In this document: positions 34,637 through 45,924 of the stretch, one piece after another
Layout: every line of letters starts with the position of its first letter
How positions within the stretch are numbered: position 1 is the stretch's first letter
Source: Trissonchulus latispiculum
Lineage: Eukaryota; Nematoda; Enoplea; Enoplida; Ironidae
Direction of reading: 5' to 3'
DNA length: 64,000 bases
NCBI GenBank assembly: GCA_030248195.1
Contig: JASAND010011128.1
Span: forward strand, 1-64,000
Position numbers and translations under genes: made by a program
Notes under the pieces: model-generated
Told to the model about the DNA's origin: nothing
The model's database searches: none
Seen by the model: only the letters and a program-made list of their open reading frames with translations

Positions 34637-35644
34637 GGTGCTGGTATCCCTTTGTGCAGTGCTTTTGTGGGTATATTTTGAAACGCTATAACTTTCGCAA
34701 TTTTGCGAGTTGGAAAGAGCTTTATACATCATTTTAAAGCTTATAATATGTAGATTCTCATAAGAGTACGAAACGTAGCAAAATTGGCAAAAAATAGCAA
34801 AAATTGACTGACATACTAACATCTTACAGGCAGAATACAGACCAAAAATTTTTGAACATCGATTTCTCAAAACTGTGGAATCGGCCGAAACTTTTTCTTG
34901 TGCTGTTCTCTAAAGGACATGTGGGCCGAGGGACATTTTTTTGGATTTGGCTCAGCAGGTCTTAACGGTCAAGAAAATCCACTAAATGTGCGGTGACACC
35001 AAATTTCGCAACTTTGCATTGAGTTTTTTCGAAACTGGAGATGTTTTAGCTCAAACCAAGAAAAATGTCCCTCCGCAATAGTGCGAGTTCTCATCCTGCC
35101 AAAAATCACGCCAATCGATTGGGTGGTTTTTGAGAAATCGATGTTCAAAACAAAATAATCGCAGTTTTGCCAAAATCGTTTTTCTGCCAAATCTCTAGCT
35201 TAGAGCAACAAACTCCGGCTAATAGGCATTGATAAAATGTGCAATGAGACTGTGTATCGATCGAGTATAAGTAAACCGAAATTGCCCATATGATTTGGCA
35301 GTAATTTTGAAAAAACTGATTTTCTCGAAAACGGCCATTTTTGGACCCCAAAAATCGTTTTTTGCTTATACTGACTTAACCACTAGAGATAGCTCAAAAG
35401 TTGTAAAAGCAAAAATGTTCATTTCTGTGCCCTCTATCCAGCCATACCAACCAATCCGGTGTCTCGACTATGTACTGAGAGAATAATGGCAAAAACAAAA
35501 AATTTCTTATCTTTGCACCTAAAAAGGCGGGACTGGTCCCAGAATGTTAAAGAGCACCGAAATAGTATATTTGGAAAGTTTCATCCACTTTCATAAAGAA
35601 TTAAAGCCTATAGGATCAAATTTACACAAAGCGATACCAGCACC
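34637..35644 (-). mobile_element. TTAA-target element, family II, copy 2 (1008 bp)
   Basis: Same length as 11097-12104 and highly similar in the opposite orientation. The ends are GGTGCTGGTATC and GATACCAGCACC, with TTAA at 34633-34636 and 35645-35648. It has no transposase. It lies just downstream of the last recognisable KDM4-like exon. Confidence 0.9.
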
Positions 35645-35848
35645 TTAAACACAAATATTTCTCCATCAAACGATAATTGTTATATTAATCAATAGGCAGC
35701 GGTTTAGTTGCTAATCCTGTCCAGCACAACTAACTAAAAACATTTTAACCAAACTGACTTTTGTATATTAAATTTTACTGTATATTTTCTTAACTGTGTG
35801 TATTACGAACAGACTCAAACTTAGGTTCGTTCAAGTGTGCCTGGGTGG

Positions 35849-35925
35849 CTCCTTTGGTAGAGCGTTGGCCTAGATCACCAAAGGTTGCTTGTTCTATAAC
35901 TACCTCATATGCGAACTTTTCGGGT
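35849..35925 (+). other. tRNA-like or tRNA-derived SINE head (degenerate)
   Basis: The sequence GTGGCTCCTTTGGTAGAGCG resembles a tRNA D-arm with an A-box-like TGGC..GG. It is followed by a possible anticodon stem (TTGG ... CCAA) and GTTCTATAAC as a weak B box. Base-pairing of the acceptor stem is not evident, so it is probably a decayed tRNA-derived sequence and not a working tRNA. Confidence 0.35.
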
Positions 35926-36009
35926 CGCAGATGCTGCACTGTCAATTATATCTTTGAATTCTATGAATTATAGTAAAGCTAATTAAAACTTTACCTGGCA
36001 TTTTTTTAG

Positions 36010-36305
36010 TTTGCCCCCCCCCCACTTTCCGGTTCCCCCTCCACTTTTCGGCAAGCCTCCACCAGTTTTTTGGGGGTCGCCCAAAAGTGTCAAAAAATTA
36101 GGTTTTTGAGGTCAAATTTTCAAAGATTTTCTCAATTTTTAGCTAATTTATCGACTATTAGCTCATTTTAAGCTTAAAACAGCGATTTTTTTCATTTTTT
36201 ACCTTAAAAATGCTAATTTTTCGCTACAAATTTCGGTATATTTAACCTTTGGCTCACTCCCCACTTTTCGGAAGCCCCCCCCCACTTCCCCTTCCTCTCC
36301 CACTT
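36010..36305. mobile_element. C/G-run MITE-like element
   Basis: It starts and ends with C-rich blocks (CCCCCCCCCCACTTTCCGG-like and GGAAGCCCCCCCCCACTTCC-like) around an AT-rich core. The organisation matches the element at 56006-56397, although identity is low. Confidence 0.5.
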
Positions 36306-36884
36306 TCAAAACCCTAAAAAATGCCAGCATACTATCATTACTCTTACAATATCGTATATGCAGTTTATGTTTATTATAGGAAGAATAAGTTCGCAGGAAA
36401 GCACATCAATCGTAGTCATGTAGACAGAAGCGTTGCCGATCTAAAGAGATTCCGTGTTTAGGTGTACGACAGCTTGAACTTTTGGAAACTGATACTTTTA
36501 GTACCTTGTAAGATAAATTATTAGTATGTAGTCTTATCGTATTCTGTAATGTAATGATTTCTGTACGGGCTTTATCCTATATTTGTTTGTTATATGCTAT
36601 TTTCCGCGAATCTGTTACCAATTGTTTTTGTAGTAACTTATGTGTTGTACAATATCCATTGTCATATTTTATTAGTCATGTCATATTAGTCATTTTATTA
36701 ATGTTTTTGTGTCAATGTCATATTAGTAAAATACATTTTTCATAATTGTTCTTGTTATAAACTATAATTAAAACAGTATAGTACTTTTAGTCCTGAAATT
36801 TTGTTATAGCGAACATAACGACATGACGAAGACAATATTTACTTAAATTTCTATTTTACTAAGGCAATAGCAACTATTAGAGAC

Positions 36885-37010
36885 CTGCACGGGCCGAATT
36901 TTTGCGGCCCGGCCCTGCCCGGCCCGTGAAAAATTTTTCTCGGCCTGCCCGGGCCGGCTTGTGAAAGGCTTCGGCCCGCTCGGCCCGGCCCGCTCTGCCC
37001 GAACCGCGAA
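36885..37010. repeat. CGGCCCG-motif cluster, possible hAT terminal fragment
   Basis: About ten copies of GGCCCG/CGGGCC in both orientations sit in an otherwise AT-rich region. Dense short motifs next to a possible end (TAGAGACCTGCACGGGCC) are typical of hAT subterminal regions. No partner end was found. Confidence 0.5.
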
Positions 37011-37089
37011 AGTTTTCATTTTTTTCTGAAAACACAAAATGTTATTCGGTTTGAAGTTTCTGCATTGCAAAAATTAGCTTCAACCTCTA

Positions 37090-37800
37090 GAGCTATGTTT
37101 TTGTGGAATTAAGCTTCGATATGGCTTGGACTGGGTAAGACACGTAAGACAGTTTTAAACTTTATTGAACCAACGTTTTGGATTTCAGCTTAAATGTTTC
37201 TTTGACTGGGCTTAGCCTTAAAATTATTTTAAGCTGGAACAGCTGGAAACGTGCTGCCAACAATTACGTTTAACCAAATCCCACGGTATTAAGCTGGGTC
37301 GGTAGGAATGCAGCTGGCTTGTTTTTGCCTCAAAAAGATTCCGTGGAATAAAGCAAGCATAATTTTGATGCGCCCCATCCGCGGAATCTTGCTTGGTTGG
37401 TGTACTCAATATCTTTTGATAGGTGCAACAGATATTTGGTCGAGAATGAAAATAGCAGAAAAACTACCTGTCCGGAGTGTTTGGTGCCTGCTATGACGGC
37501 AGAGCTGCTAAACTGCTAAACTAACAGAGAAACAGAATGTTTTTAAGAATTAAGAATGTATCAATCTTCTTCTCTCCAGTTGTGGATATTCTGTTTTTGT
37601 ATTTCACATGGTCCAAATTGACCTTTACGTAATGTTAGTAACACATTGGTTTCTGGAATCTATATATTTTCTTTGTTCGTTGTATGTCTAACTGTTTACT
37701 GCAAGTATAACTGAATTTTGTTTCTCTTACTTACCGTACTGTTTTGGTGTTTGTCTGAGTTTACTGTCACTATTGTTATCCCTTCTATACGAACCGACAT
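37090..37800. other. No gene seen
   Basis: Short open frames on both strands only. No recognised domain or repeat. Confidence 0.45.
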
Positions 37801-37849
37801 TAAATACTACTTAATTTTGATTTTGATAGGATTACTGTGAACACTATGC

Positions 37850-38115
37850 AGTTTATTACGATATGAACCCAATGCAGTTTATTACGATACTCTTTGCTAA
37901 GCTTAATTGATCAGTTGAATGTTTTACAAATACCAATAATTTTGAGGACAAAATGTTTCAAATTTTATGATGCCAGTGTGTAGTTCACTGCTTACACTCA
38001 AAACATCGTCTGAGCTTTGCGAACTCCGCTTTTGTTAACGGTTTCTTTGATACAAGAAGCTGTTACTGAATGGATGACATTTATTATCATCACTTTATAT
38101 GACTACTATAACTTC
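37850..38115 (+). repeat. Duplicated block A, copy 1
   Basis: It matches 39740-40027 almost base for base, including the doubled ATGCAGTTTATTACGATA motif and the text around CAAAACATCGTCTGAGC. Confidence 0.9.
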
Positions 38116-39273
38116 TTGTTCAGTACAAAAGGTCCCCTCATTTTCTAAAGTCGTATAGCTTGCGCTTGGCGTATTTCTTCAATTAGCGTAAAAGCGTACG
38201 CCGATTTTTCATATTTAGCGCAATCGTTGTTTACACAAGTTTCCTTGCATACTTAACTCCCTTTTGTTAACAGGCGTGTCTGTGCGTTCGCATTGCCGGC
38301 GTAGTTTCAATGCAATGGACTGCACTGTTTACCTCTATTCAAAATTTGAGTTCACAAGTAGGTCAAACTTGAAATGAATACTTAACGGTTGCGGCTGTGA
38401 GAATAGAAAAGTGCCCATAAAATAAATTTCACAGCGTGTATAACAATATTTATACACAAATCTGTCTTTTCAATTAAGTATCTCTGTGTGGAGGCAACAA
38501 AATTATCTAACCTTTCTACTACTTGTTGTACATAATCAAATAACAGCGGACACTGGGTCAAGCACGTTGTAAAGTTAGGTGCCTATTTATTTCAGTCTAC
38601 TATCCCATTTTGTTCTTGAAATTGTACTACACAATTGAGTTTAATTAGCCAAGAGAAGGTCATTAAGTTTAATTTGTTTAAGTTTAATCTTTATCTAGAA
38701 CTTAAAATTTGGTCAAAAGAACTGAACTGAAAGCTTTCGTTTGTGCATTGTAATTTTGTGTATTTCAAGAGAATTAATAGAATAAAACTAAAAAATTGAT
38801 GAACGTTTATTCTGGAAATTTATTTTCCGGTAAAGCTAATTGTTTTCCTTTTAAATATTATGACATGCTTTGGTCATGAAAAGTATATGTGGAATAAAGA
38901 TTGACTCGAAATAAAGGTCGAAAATTAAATATCACTTTCATAGCCAGACAGGCCGTTTTCTTTTTGCAAAGGTCAATGTTAAAAGTGTAAGTCAATGCAG
39001 ACGATATTTGCACCACATTTATTTCTTGAAAGGACAGACTCTCCTTCTTGGAGAGTATGTACTCTGCATACACGTGTACATATACGCTTGTGATAAACAA
39101 TAAAAACGCAGATGCTCTTTCCAGAAGTTTCTCCAGTTTACGTAGAAAGGGGAAGTGGAGGTCTACGCTAAACAAATATAAATCGTAGCCACACACAAAC
39201 ATTTTAACAAGTAAAGAAAAAACTACGCACGACCAAAATTTCGGAAAGTGAGGGGACTTTTTGTACTGAACAA
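38116..39273. mobile_element. TIR element inserted in the A-B duplicated block (about 1.16 kb)
   Basis: The ends are inverted: TTGTTCAGTACAAAAGGTCC at 38116 and the complementary text ending at 39273 (about 25 bp of TIR, continuing CCCTCA). The duplicated block lacks this sequence at 40027-40035. The interior has one 114-codon minus-strand frame (39202-38858) without a recognised domain, so I regard the element as non-autonomous. Target duplication is unclear. Confidence 0.75.
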
Positions 39274-39287
39274 TTCGACAAATGCAT

Positions 39288-39630
39288 TGGTATTGAAAAA
39301 TAGTTAAGCGCAGTTGTTCTTAAATTTTTTCACGCACTGAAGGATTTTATTAATTTGCTTTATTCCTACATTGGCTACTTTTATCAGTTTGACTTTAACA
39401 ATTTGGTACTGTGATTATAGTCACTATATAATTTGCTAAAATGAATTTCAACTTTCAACCATTGACTTCGAGATACGTTGGCGTTTCTTGCTCTGTTGGG
39501 GCCCAACAGCATCTTGTCTCTACTAACGTAGCCATAGATGCAGGCCACGTGTCCACATTCTATTTTTGAATTCTGGTCTGCCTAACTGCCACGTTTTCTG
39601 CGTTCAGCATTAGATCAAGTGTTTCTTGAT
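39288..39630 (+). repeat. Duplicated block B, copy 1
   Basis: It matches 40035-40375. It contains a TATA-like CTATATAATTTGC and an ATG frame whose first codons parallel the frame at 40188, but here it ends early at a TGA. Confidence 0.85.
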
Positions 39631-39739
39631 CTTGATTTTGATAGGATTAGTGAGGAATTGCGAAGATTGATATCAGCTGTGCGTATATAATATTTCAAAG
39701 TTGCAAGAAAACAACATAGGCAAAGATCTTTGTTTAGTG

Positions 39740-40027
39740 GTTAGGTGAACACTATGCAGTTTATAACGATATGAACCCAATGCAGTTTATTACGATACCG
39801 CTTTGCTAAGCTTAATTGATCAGTTGAATGTTTTACAAATACCAATAATTTTGAGGACAAAATGTTTCAAATTTTATGATGCCAGTGTGTAGTTCATTGC
39901 TTACACTCAAAACATCGTCTGAGCTTTGCGAACTCCGCTTTTGTTAACGGTTTCTTTGATACAAGAAGCTCTTACTGAATGGATGACTTTTATTATCATC
40001 ACTTTTTATGACTACTATAACTTCTTA
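39740..40027 (+). repeat. Duplicated block A, copy 2
   Basis: The second copy of 37850-38115, continuing directly into block B with no insertion. It therefore serves as the unoccupied form of the site at 38116. Confidence 0.9.
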
Positions 40028-40034
40028 CAACATT

Positions 40035-40440
40035 CTATATTGAAAAATAGTTCAGCGCAGTTGTTCTTAAATTTTTTCACGCACTGAAGGATTTTATTAA
40101 TTTTCTTTATTCCTACATTGGCTACTTTTATCAATTTGACTTTAACAATTTGGTACTGTGATTATAGTCACTATATAATTTGCTAATATGAATTTCAAAT
40201 TTCAACCATTGACTTCGAGATACGTTGGCGTTTCTGCCTCTGTTCGCGCCCAACAGCATCTTGTCTCTGCTAATGTAGCCATAGATGCGGGCCAGGTGTC
40301 CACATTCTATTTTCGAATTCTGGTCTGCTTAACTGCCACGTTTTCTCCCTTCAGCATTAGATCAAGTGATTCTCTGCAACCTGTGTGTGGACAATTTCCT
40401 TTGATAGAAATTGGTTACTCAACAAATAGATAGAATTTCC
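40035..40440 (+). CDS. Duplicated block B, copy 2, with an 81-codon open frame
   Basis: After CTATATAATTTGC and about 10 bases, an ATG at 40188 opens 81 codons (MNFKFQPLTSRYVGVSASVR to the stop at 40431). The other copy (39441 onward) shares the start and the reading frame for about 40 codons. The TATA-like box plus the conserved start suggest a former gene or first exon. No domain is recognised. It lies about 350 bases before the SGNH exon of copy 3 and could be its upstream exon, although no GDS motif is seen. Confidence 0.35.
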
Positions 40441-40789
40441 TTTGATCTACTATAGTCACGTAACGTAGCATAAAACTAACTTTATTTTTCTAAAGCTGCC
40501 TTCCTATTCTGTATACTGAAAGTAAAATGTGTGGCTAAATGCTCATGTTATACTCGTGTTATACTTTGGTTTTGTTTATTTTGGTTTCTTTGCAAAATTG
40601 TGTAATACTAGTAACGATCGTAGTTATAAATTAGTTGGAATAAGTGGCTAATTTTATGGCCGAACTGGTTGAATAATCAGCTCTGCAATCTCCGATAAAT
40701 TATGTTCATGCCATAGAGTTGCTATCGATTTGTTGTAATTACATGTATTTACTTTAGTTTTACAGTTCTTATAACACTGCTCTGTAAAT

Positions 40790-42400
40790 TGTTGTAGGCG
40801 TCGTTGTTGCCCTTGGAATTAATGACTGTATTGATGCTGCGCTGGTTGATGGTGCTCTGTGCAATCTGGGTCGGGATATTGATCGACTGTGCCAGGTAGT
40901 GCTGAGCATCTTTAACTGTGGATTGGTACACTGGATTCCACCATCTTTCGTGAATGGGAACTGCAATGGTGCTCATAAACAAACTATAAATTGGTATGTT
41001 ACTCAGTATCATGAGCTACTCAAAAACCATCCAGTCGTATCTGCTGGAGATCCCTTATTTCCAGAAAGTGAGGTTTGTGAGGTTCCAGAAAGATTTGTTA
41101 AGAGTGATCGTTTGCACTATAACGCATCTGGAATGGTGCTTTGTTTGAAAGGTTGTGCATGTGTCTTAATATAAGGGATATGGTCATCATTGGAAAGTTT
41201 TGGCATGTTTTCAGATTGTTGAAAGCAGTTGCTACTAACCGTAGCTTGAAAATTGCTTACTCCGAAGATCGTCTGCCCATGGCGGATAGTTTCGGTCTTG
41301 CTATCGACAATCTGAAAGATGGCAGGAAGCATTTGCTACTGGAGACAAATGGTTGCATCGTTTTCTGTGTTTCTATCCAGATGCTCCAGTCATCCTTGCA
41401 TCATTTTTGGAATGATGGTCATCTGACGAAGCTGTGCATGACTGCCAGTATTCATGTTGGCGAGGATGCTGTTGACTGTCCTCGATTTGTGGATTTCGCC
41501 GGGAAGAGTCTGGAGCTACGTCTGAGATCTTGCGTTGGTGAAAAGTATCCGTGGTGCTGAGTCTGCAGACAGCAAAGTTGTCATTTCTCTGGTGAAATGG
41601 ACGTGGATGTGGAATCAATGTTTTTGGGGGCACAGAACATTCTGTGATGATGGAACAGCAGTAGGCAGCCGCTGGGCAGCAGTCGCTGTGACTGGTCGTC
41701 GTCCAATATTGCCTTCAGCTTGGTATCTACTGGTGTTGACGATGACGGAACAGTTTCAGAGGTTTGATAAGGATTGACAACAGTTCTGGCATAATCTTCC
41801 AGCCAATAGAACAAAAGTGAAAACTGTTTCCACTCTGAATGTCAAGATTGTGCAGAGTGAAACAGTCCTCAATCGTCAGCAGTTGGCTCCATTAGCCATG
41901 CCTGACGTACCTCCTCTGCCAAGGGACGTGTGTCCGTCTATATATGAAGAATGCTGGGTCTTGGTTACATGAGCTGCCTCCCAATGCCACTGTTGGTTAC
42001 ATAGAATCTATGTGCCTTCTGGTCCTGTTCTGACTACAGTGGAACCATGCTGCCGACTGGCGGCGGTATTCATGGACTGGAAACATGTCAGTATGGAAAG
42101 CTGCAATGTTTGAGATACATTGTCAACGTTGAATCTCCTGCGGATCTTCCAGCTACACTATCAATGGAGCGGTACAGTTTCGCCCCACTGCTCTTTCGCC
42201 TGTTATTTTTGGTGGCAACTATACTGTAAAGTGCGATATTGCTGCTAGCTGGCAGACTGACTGTTTGAATTTGACCAGTTTGAATTTTATTGCTTCCGAT
42301 CTTTATCTCCGTGGCGAGAAACAGACTGTGTCTGCACAAAGTCTGGACTTTGACAATCTTTCTGTTCTGATTCCGTTGCAGTTTCGTGTTCTGGTAACTT
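40790..42400 (+). pseudogene. SGNH-helicase gene copy 3: SGNH and following domains
   Basis: After an acceptor (TGTTGTAG) the exon opens with VVVALGINDC, the GxND block. It continues through VHWIPPSFVNGN and reaches SDRLHYNASG, the Asp-x-x-His block of SGNH hydrolases. A frameshift follows near 41140-41160. The next open segment (41141-41560) contains VFRLLKAVA and SIHVGED, equivalent to copy 1. Weaker pieces to about 42400 (FGGNYTVKCDI, DFDNLSVLIPLQF) parallel the second domain of copy 1. Many stops are present. The acceptor is at the same place as in copy 1. Confidence 0.65.
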
Positions 42401-42406
42401 TTCCAC

Positions 42407-42586
42407 TACAATAAATCTAGCAAAGCCTCCTGATGAGCTTTCGTGGCTGAAAGCGAAACAATTTATTGTGAAGTGCTATTGTTGTGAACTGTTAAGTTGC
42501 GGGGTTGCCTACTAGATTTATTGTATTAATTTACAATAAATCTAGCAAAGCTTCCTGATGAGCTTTCGTGGCAGAAAGCGAAACAA
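42407..42586. mobile_element. Small repeat with ACAATAAATCTAG ends
   Basis: ACAATAAATCTAG occurs at 42407, its complement at about 42512, and again the direct form with the same following 40 bases (GCTTTCGTGGC, GAAAGCGAAACAA) at 42533. This looks like a 118 bp MITE plus a truncated tandem copy, inserted at the end of the copy 3 second domain. Confidence 0.65.
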
Positions 42587-42708
42587 CTTTTATGTGTTTA
42601 GATGGAGAGCAATTATTTACCTAATGCTATGCCTATTGACGTGACTGTGTAGAGGATGCCATTGACGAGTTGTTTCGTCAAAAGGATAGAAAGAAGCAGG
42701 TCCTTTAG

Positions 42709-43029
42709 ATGACCCAACAACTACTCCTACACGAGAATCCGACCAACGTTTGCGTATTTACCTCCGAACAGCGTGTCCTCCTCCTATGGCCCAAAGAAAA
42801 TAGCGACGTAGAACTACGGATGGAAGTCGCGGGCAAGTTCAGAGAACAATTTCTGGACAATTGGAGGAGTCGATTCCTCTACCCGGTTCATAAACTGTGG
42901 AGTATGGGCATCTCGGAAGTGGTCCAGATGATGGCCCGTTCAGAGTGTGACGGATGTCGCCACCTAGTAGTCAACAATTCATGCAAAGACAATGAAAGGA
43001 ATAAGACATTATATTGGAAGTGCCGTTGA
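42709..43029 (+). CDS. Uncharacterised 106-codon open frame
   Basis: The frame begins MTQQLLLHENP and ends with CDGCRHLVVNNSCKDN and a final WKCR, so it has four cysteines in a C-x2-C...C...C arrangement that could bind zinc. It may be the last part of an upstream gene or an integrase-adjacent gene of the Polinton relic. I do not recognise it. The upstream sequence 42650-42708 is also coding-like but in another frame. Confidence 0.35.
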   Translation: MTQQLLLHENPTNVCVFTSEQRVLLLWPKENSDVELRMEVAGKFREQFLDNWRSRFLYPVHKLWSMGISEVVQMMARSECDGCRHLVVNNSCKDNERNKTLYWKCR

Positions 43030-43122
43030 TTACTGGTATGAATGAACCATGTAAATAAAATGTTAATAAGTAGTCCGATTTTATCATAGGTAGTCTAAGA
43101 CACGTTTAACTCAGTCAGAGGA

Positions 43123-44440
43123 ATGGAGCATCAGTTTGAAGAAATTTACTGTACACTTGGTAGGGTAGGTAGCTTAGGAGGTTTAGATAGTTTATATAGC
43201 CAAGCGCGCAAATTAGGTGCTACAGAGACGACGCTAAGCAGTGGTTAAGTTCTCATGATGCATACACGTTACATGCCCCTGCGAGAAGAAAATTTAAGAG
43301 GAACAGAAATGAAATGTCAGGCATAGATGACCTGTGGCAAATGGACTTAGCAGACATGAGTGCGCTCAGCAGATACAACAATGGAGTAAAGTACCTTTTG
43401 GTTGTGATAGACGGATTCTCTAAAATGGCATGGGTCCAACCAACAAAAAGTAGAAAGGCAGAATCTATTTTGAGTGCACTTCAAAACGTTATTACTGATC
43501 GACGATCGAAAAATATCATGTCAGACAAGGGTAGAGAATTTGTTAACACTCTTAGATTTACTTTAAGCAAAAAGGAATAAATTTTTACACTGCTCAGAAT
43601 CCACAGACAAAAGCAAATATGGCGGAACGATTTATTAGAACTTTAAAATCCCGGATTTACCGATACCTCACTCATGAAAATTCTTGGCGGTACTTTTACA
43701 AGACATTCATGTTGCTTCAGAAGTTAAGAGCAATCTCTACCCTCAAACGTTTCTATTAATGCCCCCAGTAGCAAAATTTAAGCAAGGAGATCAAGTTAGA
43801 ATTCAAAGGGAACAGTCAGTTTCCAACAGCTACAAACCCGTTTGGACAGAGGAAATTTTCACTGTATCCAAGGTGTACTGTATTACTGTATTACTGTATT
43901 ACTGTATCCTCGAAAACAACCAGTCTATAAAATTAAAGACAGTACAGGTGAAGAAATAGTTGGAACGTCTTATGAGCCAGGGCCGCGTTGCAAAAGATTC
44001 TCCTAAGTGCCCTCCTAGGAGGGTACTTAGGAGGATGTCTGGGAGCTGTCTAGGAGGAAGTTAGGAGACCTCCTAAACCCGTTTCAAAAGATTTCTCCTA
44101 AGTTTAGCTAGCGCTGCTCCTAAACTCAGCCGACTTAGCAGAAAAGTTAGGAGTGGTGGATAGCACTCCTAGCTTAGGCGAATATTTTGCAACCCGATTC
44201 TCCTAAGTGAGCACCTAAGCTGAACTTAGGAGCGCTCCTAGGCTTAGGAGAATCTTGTGCAACGCACCCCAGAATTTCAAAAAAGCTGTTAAAGGACCTG
44301 AAGCGACCTATAAAGTATAGCGCATAGTAAGACAACGCCGTGGCAAAAATGGTCAAAAAGAATTCCTAGTGAAATGGCAAGGTTATCCAGACTCTGCAGG
44401 TACTTGGGTACCAGAAGAAAATGTATATAAGGCATAGCAG
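43123..44440 (+). pseudogene. Polinton/Maverick-type integrase with chromodomain, broken
   Basis: Polintons are virus-like DNA transposons whose integrase inserts the element. The relic is recognisable throughout: an N-terminal segment (EEIYCTLGRVGS), the core with the first catalytic Asp in WQMDLADM, a second Asp in MSDKGREF, and the Glu in MAERFIRTLKSRIYR. Next come the SH3-like part (FKQGDQVRI) and a chromodomain (EFLVKWQGYPDSAGTW). Frames change near 43248, 43575 and 43740. A 10-base unit (near 43880-43910) is expanded inside the gene. A 288 bp MITE (43981-44268) sits between the SH3-like part and the chromodomain. Confidence 0.85.
43981..44268. mobile_element. TCCTAAG-rich MITE inside the integrase (288 bp)
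   Basis: The ends GGCCGCGTTGC and GCAACGCACC are inverted. The interior is made of direct and inverted TCCTAAG/CTTAGGA motifs. The flanks are CCAG on both sides (43977-43980 and 44269-44272), a 4 bp duplication. A related motif-rich element is at 49325-49590. Confidence 0.8.
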
Positions 44441-44487
44441 TGCTAGCTTCCTTTCAGTGTGACAATTGTGCAGGCTAGAATGCTGTG

Positions 44488-45011
44488 GGTATTACTAATA
44501 TAATAACGACTTTCCACTTTAATCAAGAATTAATTTACATGAGATTGCAGCTCTCCACCCTAACAATGCAACCTATAACCCACAAAAGTTTCAGGGTTTG
44601 ATTTGGCGTCAAATGGTTTCAAACAAAAAAGTGACACTGCTAATTTTTCACAATGGAAACGTGTCTCTTGCAGGAGCTCAGTCCAGAGAGCAAGCCCAGA
44701 CAGCGGCAAATATGTGTGCCCAGAGCTTACGCCTATACATAGACAACAGTGTTCTTATGCGTAATGTAGTTGCGTTGATGGATGTGCAGTCTTATCTCAA
44801 CTTATGTAGTATTGCGGAACAACTTAAAGTAACGCATAATATAGTGTTGGAACCAGAATACGCAGTCCTTAAAGTGTGTCTAAAGAAACCTGTCGTGTAG
44901 ATTATATGTCATACTGGAAAAATTATTATTACTGGTGCTCGCGATGAAGAAGAAATGCACACAGTAACAAAGATTGACAGATTAATAAGAAGGAACAACA
45001 ACTACAACTAA
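44488..45011 (+). pseudogene. TATA-binding-protein-like sequence next to the integrase
   Basis: TBP is a two-repeat saddle protein that binds TATA DNA. The first repeat here reads NIITTFHF, then after one frameshift INLHEIAALHPNNATYNPQK, FQGLIW and LLIFHNGNVSLAGAQS. These match the TBP pattern of N-x-x-Y-N-P-x-x-F, a GLI strand, LIF-x-x-G and TGA. The second repeat has VLEPEYAVLKV and, after an in-frame TAG (44898-44900), HTGKIIITGARDEEEM, matching the second repeat end. Length (about 165 codons) fits a TBP core with no long N-terminal tail. It starts about 50 bases after the chromodomain stop, on the same strand, which suggests it belonged to the same mobile element. Confidence 0.75.
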
Positions 45012-45024
45012 ATTCGTGTAAACA

Positions 45025-45780
45025 ATGAAAGATTTTTTCATTAGCGCAAATTTAAATTTAGAGAATCCCATAGTCAAACTACCGAAAATGATAACACTGA
45101 ACAATTACAAAGTTGGAGTAGTAAAATGCATTCTTACTAACTTGACTAAGAAGCAAGTTCTAGCACCATTAGAACTAACTTGAAGGAGTTAAAATTTCCC
45201 GGAGGCAACTTTAAGTCAGCTATTGTTATTGATAATCATGTACTCATTGTTATGTAAATAAAGCAAAGCGTTCGTATTTTTCATTAGATTTGGATATAGG
45301 TGCATTGATGGATATGGAGATGGAGACAGCAGAAAATCCCAGGGCTGCCTCCATGCAAAGTTGCGATAACGTTGCAGTTTTCAAAACTTTTGACATCCTC
45401 ATCGGATATTCGGGATTACTAATCAACAATTGTATGATGTTAAAGTTGTGTGTATTATTAATGAAAATGATGTCGTATTTACGGCCTGTCCATATTATGT
45501 TCAAAATGAAAGTACTTGAGTGATGTTCAATTTGTCAAAGATGTGTTTTCAAACTTTACCGACAAACTTTCTCAGGGTTTTAAGTTTAAATTTCAAAATG
45601 ACCAAGGTTTTTCCTGTAATTTCCAAATTCATCAGTTGCAAAAATGTTTTCTTTAGAGAACGTTAGCTCTGTTACTATCGACGAGGTTCACATTACAAGG
45701 CATTGTGCACATACGTCTAAGGACAAAAGTTACTTCTTCGGTTCCATGGAATCGATCAAGCAGATCCTCCGTTAAGCTAG
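45025..45780 (+). pseudogene. Short coding-like scraps after the TBP-like sequence, possibly structural genes
   Basis: A 52-codon frame from the ATG at 45025 opens MKDFFISANLNLENP and shows an L-x-x-Y-x-V-G-V-V strand pattern reminiscent of minor capsid proteins of Polintons. Further coding-like stretches in changing frames follow: QLYDVKVVCI near 45425, FVKDVFSNFTDKL near 45535 and VSSVTIDEVHITRH near 45665. The resemblance is weak and only inferred. The position after integrase and the TBP-like gene is the main support. Confidence 0.3.
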
Positions 45781-45924
45781 GAACGATTTTTCATTCTAAC
45801 TTATTTAGCAAGCACAAAACTTCTAGAAATTAAAATTTTCAACTTAATTTTAAAACTATTTTTAAGTTGTTATACAAACTAACGAAACATTCGCGTGCTT
45901 TCTGCATTCTATTCATCGCAACTA

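Noticed and set aside
35849..35925. Functional tRNA gene
   Set aside because: The acceptor stem does not pair and the B box is degenerate. It is kept only as a tRNA-like sequence.
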